This document shows, in pieces, positions 9,214-18,458 of a stretch of 64,000 bases of DNA. Each line of letters opens with the position of its first letter. Positions within the stretch are counted from its first letter, which is position 1. The notes under the pieces were generated by a model. That model made no database searches, was not told where the DNA came from, and saw nothing but the letters and a program-made list of their open reading frames with translations. Source of the DNA: Adiantum capillus-veneris (taxonomy: Eukaryota > Streptophyta > Polypodiopsida > Polypodiales > Pteridaceae); contig CM043965.1 of the NCBI GenBank assembly GCA_014529385.2, forward strand, positions 19,202,412 to 19,266,411, in the 5' to 3' direction. Both the position numbers and the translations under genes were made by a program.

Positions 9214-10365
9214 TCATGATTCGGGTTCAGTTGCGTAAGGCTGATTTGGTTCCTCGTAATAAGACACTTGAAGTGTACTATTCGTTCCTGGTGATGCTTC
9301 ACAAGGTTGAGCGTATCTAATCATTGTCCTATTTTCCTGTGGTAATGGAGGTTGTTGACCCAACACAGGTTGAGGTCTGTCTACTCCTGCTACCAAATTC
9401 ATATTTGGTCCAACTTGATACCTTGGAGGAGGTGGTTGGGATGGTCCTGCTGGAGGTCCATACGGTCTTTCCCTCACAAAATTTTTGTTATAAAAACACT
9501 CTTCAGTCTTATGATTCGTCCATTTCTGCTCTATGGCACACCATTTCAGTACTCGTCCACTCGCAACTGGAGCTTTAGGTTGTTGTGTGCACCATGGCGT
9601 CGGATGATCCCCCCCGCATGCATCACACTTCCTCGTCTGAGACTGTCTCATCACCGGATTTGATCTCACATGTTGTTGCATTCTCTTTGTTACTTCCTCT
9701 ATCAATTGATCAGCTGTCGGCATCAAGGACGCCTGAGCATCTTTCTTGGTAGAGGGTTCTCTCTTAATCGGCGAAGAGCCACTGGCTATTGAATCAGTGT
9801 CCTCGAACACTTCCCCATATGCTTTGCAGATGTCGACAAGATATAATGCTTCCCTCGTAACCTGCTGAAATGTGCTACAGGCCTTCAAGTGAAGGTCCTT
9901 TTTCAAGGTTTCATTCCTAAGTCCTTCAACGAAGAGCACAGACAATCTCTCGTCCTACGGTAATTCTCTTCTCGGGCATCTCTCAATGTATTGCTTGAAT
10001 CTCAAGGTCGCTTCCTTCACTTTTTCATTCTCCCTTTGTTTAAAAGCATATATCTGCGATACAGTATTATGCTTTATACCCCGTTTTGAGAATTCTTCTG
10101 CGAACTCGCGCAATACATGTTCAATATTCGGAAAAATTTCAGGGTTTAAAGGTTGAAACCATGTTAAGGCCGTCCCTTCCAAGGTCAGCCCGAATCCCTC
10201 GTATTGAGTATGGAAATCAGTGACCTGTTCCGCTCTTAAGACTTGCTTGAAAAGCGATACATGGGCATATGGTTCCCCCGAGCCACTATACTTCTTTGGC
10301 ATGCACTTCGCTACTTGGGACGGTCTGATCCGCCTATGGTCTACGGTCACTCTCATTGCTCCCAT
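9214..10365 (-). CDS. gag: Element 1 Gag (capsid region and first zinc finger)
   Basis: Structural protein that would form the cytoplasmic particle and bind element RNA. Two segments in one frame (10365-9955 and 9945-9214) are separated by a single stop. The first contains the retrotransposon Gag core: VDHRRIRPSQVAK, the YTGS/YSGS-type motif, LTLEGTALTWFQPL (the typical A-x-x-W-F signature) and EFAEEFSKRGI. The second continues with LFVEGLRNETLKKDLHL and a Pro-rich part with a zinc-knuckle-like C-x2-C-x3-H-x4-C (CDACGGDHPTPWC). Element 2 matches it closely at 41945-42706. The capsid assignment is secure from the W-F and R-I-x-P-S-Q motifs. Confidence 0.85.
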
Positions 10366-10373
10366 GTCCCGAC

Positions 10374-11492
10374 TTAATCGTTCTCGTACATCAGGGAGGT
10401 CGTAGGTTGCTCTCGTTGGTTCACCACCCCAAATCTACTACTAGGAGACAAATGTGATGGGATGGCTGCGAATGTCGGACCTACAGCCGTATGTGTAGAG
10501 ATAGGAACCGTACTACCTCGATTCGTAGCTATCGATTCTCTGGAATGTAACGTTCCCATGGGGCTTGGCATCGAATAATGAGGTCGACTGAAAGAAATAG
10601 CTACATGAGTCCTCCCTCCACCTGTGGTTGACGGTTCTGGCACAACAGTTGTAGGTGTTGTTCTAAGAGGGCTTGGAGTGACATAGTAAAGGTGAAGTGG
10701 TCCCCCAAAGTACGTATAACCCTCCAATTCTTTTTGGTCGATTGCTGCATATCGTCTTCCATACTTGTCATATGCAGCAATTTTCATTTCCACTCCCTTG
10801 GTGTAGGTGAAGACATAAAGTCTTTTCCACTCAGTCATCTCCCCAACGTAGGGTTCCTCACATCTATAATAGAGATCTTGCTCTCCATTATTATACTTGT
10901 ATAGCCCCAGGTAGACATTATCCGTGTTGATTCGCATCGTTTCGTTTTCTCGCCTTAATTTCACATTCGGTAAGCTCATTGTTGGAGCCCTTTCCTCATG
11001 TTCCTCGTCTATTTTGGCTTTTGTGCCCACCAATCCCCACTTGTCTACAATGTTAGGATTTAGGACTACCAAATACATGATACCCTCGTCATCTAGGTAC
11101 CTGTCTCCGCTATAGCTTACAGGCACCAAGTCCCTGAACTCGCTTGGTCTATCTTCTATTTTCACACAGTAGCGGTCCATACCGTCTTTGTATATCTTGG
11201 CACCTTGCTTGTTGTCATATTGATACTTGATAAACAATAGCTTTAGCGTGGCCGAGGGGTCTGATGGTCCTGCGGCCATGTTTTCTCTCTCGTTTAGTTT
11301 TATTTGCCCTAAGTGTTCTGCGAAGCTCTCTGAATATCTCTCTGAAGAAGTATCGGAAATGACTTCTTCAAGGATCGGTTCCAATTGGCGTACTATCCCT
11401 TGGTTTACACTCTCCTCCGTTGATGCGACGCTCGTTTGATCCGCTAAATCTAGGTGTCTAGTATTGATTTGTTTTCCCGATCTCAAAAACAT
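10374..11492 (-). CDS. Element 1 pre-Gag N-terminal domain ORF (372 aa)
   Basis: First ORF after the leader, beginning MFLRSG. Element 2 has a counterpart at 40760-41506 beginning MYLRSG, and the two share a block of about 180 residues that includes YRCEEPY / FRCKEPY, LYVFTY / LYLFSY and a D-x-YG end. The block is not a Gag capsid, zinc knuckle or RNase H, and I do not recognise its family. A Ser/Thr/Pro-rich linker follows. Gag proper continues at 10365 in another frame, so the two were probably one polyprotein before a frameshift near 10370. The role is unknown; the position recalls the extra upstream ORF of Ogre elements, but no homology is claimed. Confidence 0.7.
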   Translation of the reverse strand: MFLRSGKQINTRHLDLADQTSVASTEESVNQGIVRQLEPILEEVISDTSSERYSESFAEHLGQIKLNERENMAAGPSDPSATLKLLFIKYQYDNKQGAKIYKDGMDRYCVKIEDRPSEFRDLVPVSYSGDRYLDDEGIMYLVVLNPNIVDKWGLVGTKAKIDEEHEERAPTMSLPNVKLRRENETMRINTDNVYLGLYKYNNGEQDLYYRCEEPYVGEMTEWKRLYVFTYTKGVEMKIAAYDKYGRRYAAIDQKELEGYTYFGGPLHLYYVTPSPLRTTPTTVVPEPSTTGGGRTHVAISFSRPHYSMPSPMGTLHSRESIATNRGSTVPISTHTAVGPTFAAIPSHLSPSSRFGVVNQREQPTTSLMYEND

Positions 11493-13054
11493 GAAGAAAG
11501 TGGGATTTACAGACCGAATCCAAACCTCTTACCTGGAGATGGAAAAATCTTTCAATTCCGGCGACTGCATGGGCTGTTACTTGACCGGTCTCTGCAAATG
11601 AATACACTGGATGGCTATGAGATCACTGTATCATTCCAACTGTTAGCAGATTCAACACTTCAAAATGATCTTAACACAATTTTGCTTACAGATTATTGAC
11701 AATATGTCCAATTTGAGTTTTGAAAACTCCTGGTATCTTGTGTAACCTAGGTTTATTATCAGGTCAAAAATGAGCTAGATCTGGGCCAGAGGTACACCAA
11801 TCGCGATCGTACTTTTGGGTCCAAATCAGATGAAACTTCACCAGCTTGTTCACTAGGCTATTTTAAGACTACCTGCCAGACACTTTTGTATTTGGACTCA
11901 AAAAAGTCAAGTTTTTATCATTTCTTGGTTGGAAGTGCCTGTTTCTCCCATATTTATTAGTTTGACTGGATTTTGATGTTTGATTTGAGATTTGAAGGAT
12001 ACCAGGGATTGCTCTGTGTACAGGCTATTCCTCTATATGGTTCCTTCCCAGTTTGGATGTGTTTTGGTCAACTGAAAGCCAATTTTTGATCCATTTTAGC
12101 AATTTTTGACTTGGATCTATATTCAGGTGGTTTGATAGGCATCTTGAGGTTTCTGGTTCTAGGTCCTTTAGACTTTTATGTTTGTAGACACCTGGGGATT
12201 CCACAGATGAAATCTGGTCAAAATCTTGCACTGAGGTACACCGATCACGATCGTACTTCTGAGTCCAAATCAGACCAAATTTGGCATGCTTGTAGACACT
12301 GATGTTTTAAGGCTATCCCCAAAGTCTTTTTGCAATTGGATCACCAAAAGTCAAGATTTTGCAGTTTCTGGGTCTGTCAGGCTAGTTTTATCCAAGTGGC
12401 CTGGTTCCCTTGATTTTTGATGTTTTTGGGTGTGGTTGCTTTAGACAAACTTGTTTAGGATCTTATCAGAAAGGCACATGTCAAATCTTGTTCACTTCTG
12501 AGACTGAGGTACACCGATCGCAATCATAGTACCAGAGCCAAATCTGATGAAATTTTGTCTGCTCCCTCTGACAAGTGTTTCCTAGTGTTTTGTGCTACCA
12601 CTCTGTTGTTTTAATCAATGTTAGCCCTGTTTGGTCAGATTTTCAAAATTTCAGAGTCTTATGGCTTTTCTGGCCAAGGTTATGGTTTTCTGGTTTTTCG
12701 ACTCTAACTTTTGTCCCAAATCTGATTGGAATGTGAATTGCTTATCCTACTCCTAAGTACAGAACTGAAAAAAACATAAGAATTTGAATCAAACACAACA
12801 AACACGATGGATTTCGGGTGAGATTTCAGTACTCAATCGAATTAGAGAAATTGAAGAGCAAAAATGCTTAAACACGTTCACTCACAGCTCCCTAAAATTC
12901 CTAAGAGAGGATCTGGCCGGTCCACTGGCTCTAGATTCCCCTAGGCCCTAAACTCTTGTCTAGCAGCCTAACTGAGGTGTAAAATAGATTTGTGGATTGA
13001 TCTTTTTTTAAGGAGTCTAACTGCGCACTCGGTCACTCATCACCTAAGGTGCAT
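11493..13054 (-). other. Noncoding leader of Element 1 with dispersed palindromes
   Basis: This 1.56-kb stretch between the primer-binding site and the first ORF has no convincing coding. It carries palindrome copies at 11798-11809, 12242-12253 and 12515-12526. Each sits in a longer degenerate unit that on the plus strand reads GAGGTACACC, the palindrome, GTA(C), then roughly ten bases later CCAAAT. Short ORFs here do not resemble Gag. Confidence 0.6.
11798..12526. repeat. Palindrome cluster, Element 1 leader (3 copies)
   Basis: Copies are CAATCGCGATCG (11798), CGATCACGATCG (12242) and CGATCGCAATCA (12515). They are decayed versions of the perfect palindrome CGATCGCGATCG. Most changes are CG to TG or CA, as expected of methyl-CpG decay. 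Confidence 0.7.
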
Positions 13055-13072
13055 TCCCCGGCAACGGCGCCA
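13055..13072 (-). promoter_or_regulatory. Primer-binding site, tRNA-Asp type (Element 1)
   Basis: The plus strand reads TCCCCGGCAACGGCGCCA, which equals the 3' end of plant tRNA-Asp including CCA. The sense strand therefore carries its 18-nt perfect complement, one base inside the LTR end. A tRNA-Asp primer is common among plant Tat and Athila elements. Confidence 0.9.
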
Positions 13073-13405
13073 ATGTTTGCGGATCGCCGCGACGGACGTC
13101 CATAGCATAGCTCTCAAGCATCAACATATTTATCAATACAGGGGAAGCGACTCAGATGAGGCATGGAAACTCACTAGGTTGTCACGCCTAATGAAGTGAA
13201 CTCGATGAGATGCATCTACTAATTCTACAAGTAAATCAAACGCGTCATTGCCAAGTAATCTGACTATGTCCTTCTACTCAGCTCTATAGTCGTCATGCCC
13301 GTTTACCATGCAATTCTATTCAGAATCGCACGAAACTTGAAGGGAAGCTTCAGGGGATTATTAGGATCATATCCTATCACTGTCACAGCATTCTGGAGGG
13401 GTACC

Positions 13406-13419
13406 ACGATCGCGATCGT
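13406..13419. repeat. Perfect 14-bp palindrome inside Element 1 LTR
   Basis: The sequence ACGATCGCGATCGT is the same palindrome as in the leader and 3' region, here inside the LTR, so it would be present at both ends of the element. Confidence 0.75.
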
Positions 13420-13766
13420 TCGTTCCAAATTCAACAAAAACAGCAAACATTTGATCCTAATGGGTCGTTTTAAGGTCCCTAAAGCCCCTCCTAGGATCGA
13501 AACGACATAAAATACGCATATAAACACTCAAAACAACGATTTAAAGCCTCAAACACGTAGTCGAAAACCTTCACCGAATCTTGAATGATTATACTTGAAG
13601 GAAAGAGCAAGAGGAGAGGAACACAATGCAATAATCAAAACTGAATTTGGATTACCGTAGCCGCAATGGCGAAGATTACAAGTTTGAACAAGAAGGAGCT
13701 CTCATTCGTACGCTGTTTTCTCAGTTTCTTCTTCCAAAAAGATTATCCAAAACTTACAGAAAATGA

Positions 13767-13775
13767 CCTTTATAG
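13767..13775 (-). promoter_or_regulatory. TATA box in Element 1 LTR
   Basis: The minus strand reads CTATAAAGG, about 210 bp into the LTR, a spacing similar to that of TATAAAA in the LTRs of Element 2. Confidence 0.55.
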
Positions 13776-14027
13776 ATTAGGTCTTTGCAAAAATGGCTTG
13801 TCTGGCCATAAGCTCCCAATCTTAAAACTGGCTCTCTAATATACAATTGCTCCCAAAAGAATAATCATACATCCTTGACAATTTCCCGGCTTAGAGATGC
13901 TTCTTTACAAAAGAATTTTACAATGGTTTCTCAGGAAATTATGGTCCTTCTGGCCACGGACGCCTGTTGCTTCTTCCGCCAAACACTCCAAAAAATCTGA
14001 AAGAATTGTAGATATTTTTAGGATTTA

Positions 14028-14751
14028 CAGGTTTTTACCAAAGGTTCATTAAAAACCAAGCTCAAATTGTTGTCCTATGACGGATCAGCTTAAAGGCAAA
14101 GGAAAAGCTTTTCAGTGGGGATCCGCTCCACAGTACAGTTTTGATACGCTCAAGGATGCACTAGCTACAGCTCCTATACTGGCTATTATAGATTCTTTGA
14201 AACCATTCGTTTTGGAAACGGATGCCAGTGATTGTGCTATTGGAGCAGTCCTATTACAAGACAGACGAACGATTGCATTTGGAAGTAAGAAGCTTGATGT
14301 AGCTGAGCATGACTATTCTGCTTACGAATGCGAACTCTATGCAATAGTGTCTGCCTTAAAGACATGGCGGCATTATTTGTATGGGGCTCAGTTCGAGATT
14401 GTGTTTGACCATGAAAGCATCAAATGGTTTACACAATAAACAAATTTAAAGGGTCGAAAAGCCAAGTGGGCCGAGATCCTTCAGGAATAAGATACCAAGC
14501 TAAGGTGTTGCAAAGGCCGATACAATGTAGTGGCAGACGCTCTAAGTAGAATGCCAGAGATCAATTTTCTCTTGTTCACTGAACTTTGTAGTGAATTTTT
14601 AGATTCTCTCAAGGGCAAATATGAGCAAGATGAAGCATATTCCAAAGTGTGGAGCCATGTTCAAAAGAGGGATCCTTCTCACTCCAATGACGGTAGTGTA
14701 CAGTTAACCTCCACACCTAGTTCTCCTTTATCAAGTGATGAAATACAGTGA
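14028..14751 (+). pseudogene. Chromovirus RT end and RNase H
   Basis: IFLGFTGFYQRFIKN at 14020-14060 is the RT connection. A one-base frameshift follows before PMTDQLKGKGKAFQW. RNase H has LETDASDCAIGAVL, FGSKKLDVAEHDYSAYECELYAIV and IVFDHESIKWF, giving its acidic residues. A TAA at 14437 and a TAA near 14488 interrupt the frame, which then continues through RYNVVADALSRM to 14751. The frame is lost at about 14750, before the integrase zinc domain. Confidence 0.85.
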
Positions 14752-15541
14752 TGGAAGCATTTTACCATCGACAATGGGTACCTACTCCACAAGGGGAGAG
14801 TTTGTGTACCGACGGACACGGACATTCGGCGCCAAATTCTTTATGAATGTCATGATAGTCCAAGTGCAGGGCACCCGGGGATTAGAGAAACTTATGCTCT
14901 CGTACGATGACAATTTTATTGGCCAGGTATACATGGCTTTGTTCAAGCTTATGACTTGCACTGCCAAAAATGTCAAGTTAACAAAGCAGAGCGCCTGAAA
15001 GCAAGAGGACTCTTACATCCTTTGGAGATTCCCAATGGAGAATGGGAAAGTATCTCTATGGATTTTATTGTAGGTTTACCAACCACTATACAAGGTCATG
15101 ACTCAGTATGGGTGGTCGTAGACAGTTTGACTAAACTATGTAAGTTTATTCCGACCAAATCAACGGTTAAGACGCCAGAACTAGCCAAGTAACATTGTTA
15201 GTGACCACGATCCCAATTTTAACAGCCACTTTTGGAGAGCTGATTTAAACGATTGGGTACACAACTAAACCTCACTGACAGCTATTCACCTAGAAACGGA
15301 TGGTCAAACAGAGCGGGTTAACCAGGTGCTAGAGGATATGCTAAGAGCATACGTCAGCAAAAAACTGTGAGACTGGGAAGAATACTTACCTTTTCTCGAG
15401 TTTGCCTACAACAGTGCTAAGCATGTCACAATAGGTTTTAGTCCTTTCATGCTCATGTACGGGTTTCAACCTAGGTCACCAGTTACAGTGGGGTTGGCAA
15501 CCGAAAAACTCCATTAGGTTAAGGATTTTCTCCAAGACCAC
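14752..15541 (+). pseudogene. Chromovirus integrase zinc domain and core (broken)
   Basis: Read across frames, YECHDSPSAGHPG and LHCQKCQ give the H2C2 zinc domain, and WESISMDFIVGLPTT gives the first catalytic Asp. After LTKLCKFIPT the sequence jumps to VSDHDPNFNSHFW, so a few tens of codons are missing near 15190. DGQTERVNQVLEDMLR carries the catalytic Glu. Stops occur near 15267, 15367 and 15515. It is clearly non-functional. Confidence 0.8.
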
Positions 15542-16075
15542 ATGAATATGCTAAAACTTGCTAGTCAGAATGTCCGGCAAGCACAGGATCGGTATAAGAA
15601 ATACGTTGATGAGGAACATCAGCAAGTTACCTTCGAAGAAGGGGAGGAAGTATTTTTACATGTGCCAGAACATTCAGAAAGTCTGAAAACTGGACCGACA
15701 CCTAAATTATCTCCCCGATATTGTGGGCCTTTCAAAATACTCAAGCGAGTAGGAGATCGTGCCTACAAACTATTACTACCTTCACATTCTCGCATTCATC
15801 CGGTGTTTCATGTAAGCCGTCTACGAAAGCGGTTACATGGGGATGACAATGTCATTGACCAAGAAGTTTTGGTTGATTACATTGAACCTCCTACCTTACC
15901 GCATGGACCTGAACATGTTCTTGATTATCATGAGTTGCGTACACGTCATCACGTACGACAACAAGCCTTAATCAAGTGGAAAGACTGACCTGAAGAAGGT
16001 GTCACTTGGGAAAACATTAGTGTTCTTAAGAAGAAGTTTCCCATTTTTGTTTTGGAGGACAAAAACTCTTCTTAA
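15542..16075 (+). pseudogene. Chromovirus integrase C-terminus and chromodomain
   Basis: Residues SPRYCGPFKILKRVGDRAYKL and IHPVFHVSRLRK are the conserved C-terminal integrase module of Ty3/gypsy elements. QALIKWKD, a stop at 15986, then PEEGVTWENISVLKKKFP is a chromodomain-type end, which places the element among chromoviruses. In that group the chromodomain directs integration to particular chromatin. The ORF ends just before the polypurine tract. Confidence 0.88.
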
Positions 16076-16083
16076 GGGGGGAG
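16074..16083 (+). promoter_or_regulatory. Polypurine tract of the chromovirus
   Basis: AAGGGGGGAG lies immediately before TAA and the LTR start TGTCAAGACACC. Confidence 0.8.
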
Positions 16084-16086
16084 TAA

Positions 16087-16490
16087 TGTCAAGACACCGG
16101 CAAGGCCGGACTAGACAAGGCAGGGCCAGGCTAGCGGTGTGGAACGGGGAGTCCAACTAGGGCAAAGGGCCAGGGGCATGCCTATATAAAGGGTGGTTGG
16201 GTAGTGGACTCTCAGGCTCTAGTCACCTTTGTCTTACACTGTCTCTCATCTTGCTTATGCTTGGTCCGTTTCCTATATACTTACCCTCTGTATATGACAT
16301 TCTTTTGGATTGTTGAAGAAGAGTGTTCCCAATATACAAAACTGCTGCATCGTACAAAGAAACTTTAGGCTTGTGTCCTTCACCTGCTAGCCATGAAGCG
16401 TGACGTGACTCTGAGAGATTTGTTCGAGGGACGACCTCGATGCAATATTCATCTAGAGCCCACATGGGATGAGCAAGAGCACTCTTCTAT
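16087..16490 (+). repeat. 3' LTR of the chromovirus (right end approximate)
   Basis: It starts TGTCAAGACACC three bases after the polypurine tract. A TATA box CCTATATAAAG is at 16181-16191. No second copy or target duplication is in the window to fix the right end. Confidence 0.6.
16181..16191 (+). promoter_or_regulatory. TATA box in chromovirus LTR
   Basis: CCTATATAAAG, about 95 bp into the LTR. Confidence 0.6.
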
Positions 16491-16786
16491 TGCACAAATG
16501 AGAGAATGAGTGAATTTTAGGTTTAGTTGACTTTTATATGAGCTCACCCCATTCACACTTGGGCGCCCATGCTTAGCCAACTAATCCCTTGAATGTTCCA
16601 GTTAGAGTGCGCCTCTCATCGACGTCGATCACTCTTACCCTTTTCCTATTGGACCGACGAGTCGTGTACCTGACTCTACCAAGTAAATAATACAACGTCC
16701 ATCGTAGGTTACAACGTTCTTCGTAGGTGATAGGGTGTCCGTGAGCCGTGAGGGTTAACATGCCCCCCTTCTTGATGTAGATTCCG

Positions 16787-16855
16787 GAGAGAGAGAGAGA
16801 GAGTATTGGGGGGAGGGGGGAGAGAGAGACAAGTGAGAGAGAAAGAGAGAGGGGG

Positions 16856-16896
<41 letters not shown>

Positions 16897-16968
16897 GAGG
16901 TCCTTGAGTAGCCTACTGGAAGGAAGAGTGGGAGGAGAACCGGCGGCAACGGGTGGTGGTCGTAGGAG

Positions 16969-17008
<40 letters not shown>

Positions 17009-17085
17009 GAGGTCCTTGAGTAGCCTACTGGAAGGAAGAGTGGGAGGAGAACCGGCGGCAATGGGTGGTGGTCGTAGGAGCAGGA
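16787..17085 (+). repeat. (GA)n-rich block with a 112-bp tandem duplication
   Basis: GA tracts lie at about 16787-16803, 16855-16888 and 16970-17001. The unit that includes GGAGAGAGGAGGTCCTTGAG is repeated with a 112-bp offset (16889 and 17001) and very few differences. Translations of Leu-Ser repeats here reflect the microsatellite. Confidence 0.85.
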
Positions 17086-17932
17086 TGGTGGTAGTGAGCT
17101 AACACCACCAACCACCGATGGTGGGCTTGGGTGTTGGTGGTCATGGGTGGTAAGGGGTGGCAATGGGAGGTAGCGGTGGTGGGGGGGAAAAAAAAAAGCT
17201 CGCTCCATAACCACCCCCACTATTCCAAGGACAACATTTTCTATCTATATGCTAAACTTTTTTTTTTAATGCTGATATCTTTAGCTGAGGTGGAGAGTGA
17301 TATACTTCTCCTTTTAACAAGATAGGAACAAATTGACAGTGTGTCAGATCTTGTATAAGAGCATAAAGGTGCTGGGTCCCAATGTTTCAAAAGCTGATTA
17401 TACTCCTAGTTTATAGTACCCTTTGTAGTGAAATGTAGACAATAATTTTTGGCCCAAAACATCTTGAGTGCCATGATTGGACGCTTGGGCTCGTAGGTGT
17501 GGTGATTCACCTGCTGACTGTTTGGCAGCTCTCTTGTCACTCGAGACTCTCTTGCCACTATTCTCCGCGCAAGTCGTTGATCAGCCGTTACCATAGCTTG
17601 CATTGCATGGATTGTCGCCCATGGCTCCCGTATATTATGTCTTCGCTCTCCCCATCCTGTTGAAGCTCGTAGTCGTCCGATGCTAGGCCCCACTATTTCC
17701 TTGCTTTGTTGTCCCGCCGCCTCCATCCACTCATCAGCCACTTGCCCATGGCCATCTCCCATCTAGTCTGCGCAATTACTTGAAGCTATCGAGTTTTCCT
17801 GTGGCCATGTCCTATTTGGTCTACACAATTACTTGAAGCCAGCAAAGGGGGCACTCTGTATGGCCAAGGACAATGCCAGAAGGGTGCTGGATTGGGGTGA
17901 TACCTACCTCCTCCTACCTCTTCAGATGCTAC

Positions 17933-17979
<47 letters not shown>

Positions 17980-18055
17980 GAGAAGTTTTTGCATTGCAAG
18001 AGGAGGAGGAGGAAAACAAAAAACAACTCAACTGCATTGTAGGGGAAGGCTCCTT

Positions 18056-18089
<34 letters not shown>

Positions 18090-18458
18090 TGAGAAGGGTG
18101 CATCCCCATCAGAAGGCTCTTGGAGAGAGAAAGAGAGCGCTTTGGGATATGGGAGATGCAACCGGCACAAAACGGCAAAAGCAAGTGATGGGGGATCAGA
18201 AGGTGTGGCAAAGCAGCACAGAAAGGTCGAGTAACAATAGGTAAGGGTGTGAGAATGAATTAACATGTGGGTTCCCGCATGTCAAGGAAGGTGGTGAGAT
18301 CTCACTATATCTGCCCTCCGGCAAGTCAAGGGAACTCGTGCTTACACTCAAAACCTCTCGCCGTGAGTGGAGGTGCAACTCAAAATCTCCCGCGGTGCCT
18401 GAGAGAGAGAGAGAGAGAGAGAGAAGGGGCTGACGTGGCGGCTGGAGGTGGAGGGATA
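17086..18458. other. Intergenic region with three (GA)n tracts
   Basis: G-rich sequence (17100-17200) is followed by unremarkable DNA and (GA)n at 17937-17972, 18055-18089 and 18401-18424. A 118-codon minus-strand ORF at 17406-17762 has no recognisable motif and is not called a gene. Confidence 0.5.

Larger units (their letters stand above)
1..13985 (-). mobile_element. Element 1: giant Tat-like Ty3/gypsy LTR retrotransposon, 3' end off the window
   Basis: Read on the minus strand the order is 5' LTR (13985-13074), primer-binding site (13072-13055), a 1.56-kb leader, pre-Gag domain, Gag, protease, reverse transcriptase, RNase H, integrase, second protease-like domain, internal polypurine tract, then at least 1.8 kb of noncoding sequence. 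No copy of the 5' LTR is visible near position 1, so the 3' LTR lies outside. The phrase DVFAWSYKDLKGVDP before RT is typical of the plant Tat/Ogre group. The reading frame changes near 10370, 8200 and 3165, and stops fall near 9953, 9212, 7938, 5241 and 4281, so this copy cannot act alone. It is inserted inside the RT of the chromovirus that begins at 13986. Confidence 0.9.
13074..13985 (-). repeat. 5' LTR of Element 1
   Basis: On the plus strand the segment begins TGTTTGCGG and ends CCGCCAAACA, so on the sense (minus) strand it starts TGTTTGGCGG and ends CCGCAAACA. These are the TG...CA inverted ends expected of an LTR. The inner end is one base from a perfect tRNA-Asp primer-binding site. 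The outer end cuts directly into an RT coding sequence. Length is 912 bp. A minus-strand TATA box lies at 13767-13775 and a 14-bp palindrome at 13406-13419. The partner LTR is not in the window, so divergence cannot be measured. Confidence 0.85.
13986..16490 (+). mobile_element. Degraded chromovirus (Ty3/gypsy), right part only
   Basis: The left end is cut by the insertion of Element 1 inside RT. The sequence resumes with PKNLKEL*IFLGFTGFYQRF, then RNase H, integrase, chromodomain, a polypurine tract (16074-16083) and a 3' LTR starting at 16087. Several stops, at least two frameshifts and a deletion near 15190 show it is older than Element 1. The right end is uncertain because no second LTR is in the window. 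Confidence 0.85.

Noticed and set aside
13055-13072. A tRNA-Asp gene
   Set aside because: Only the last 18 nt of the tRNA match; there is no cloverleaf upstream. It is the primer-binding site of an LTR element.
17406-17762. 118-codon minus-strand ORF
   Set aside because: No motif, no neighbour support, and a composition expected of chance ORFs in GC-richer DNA.
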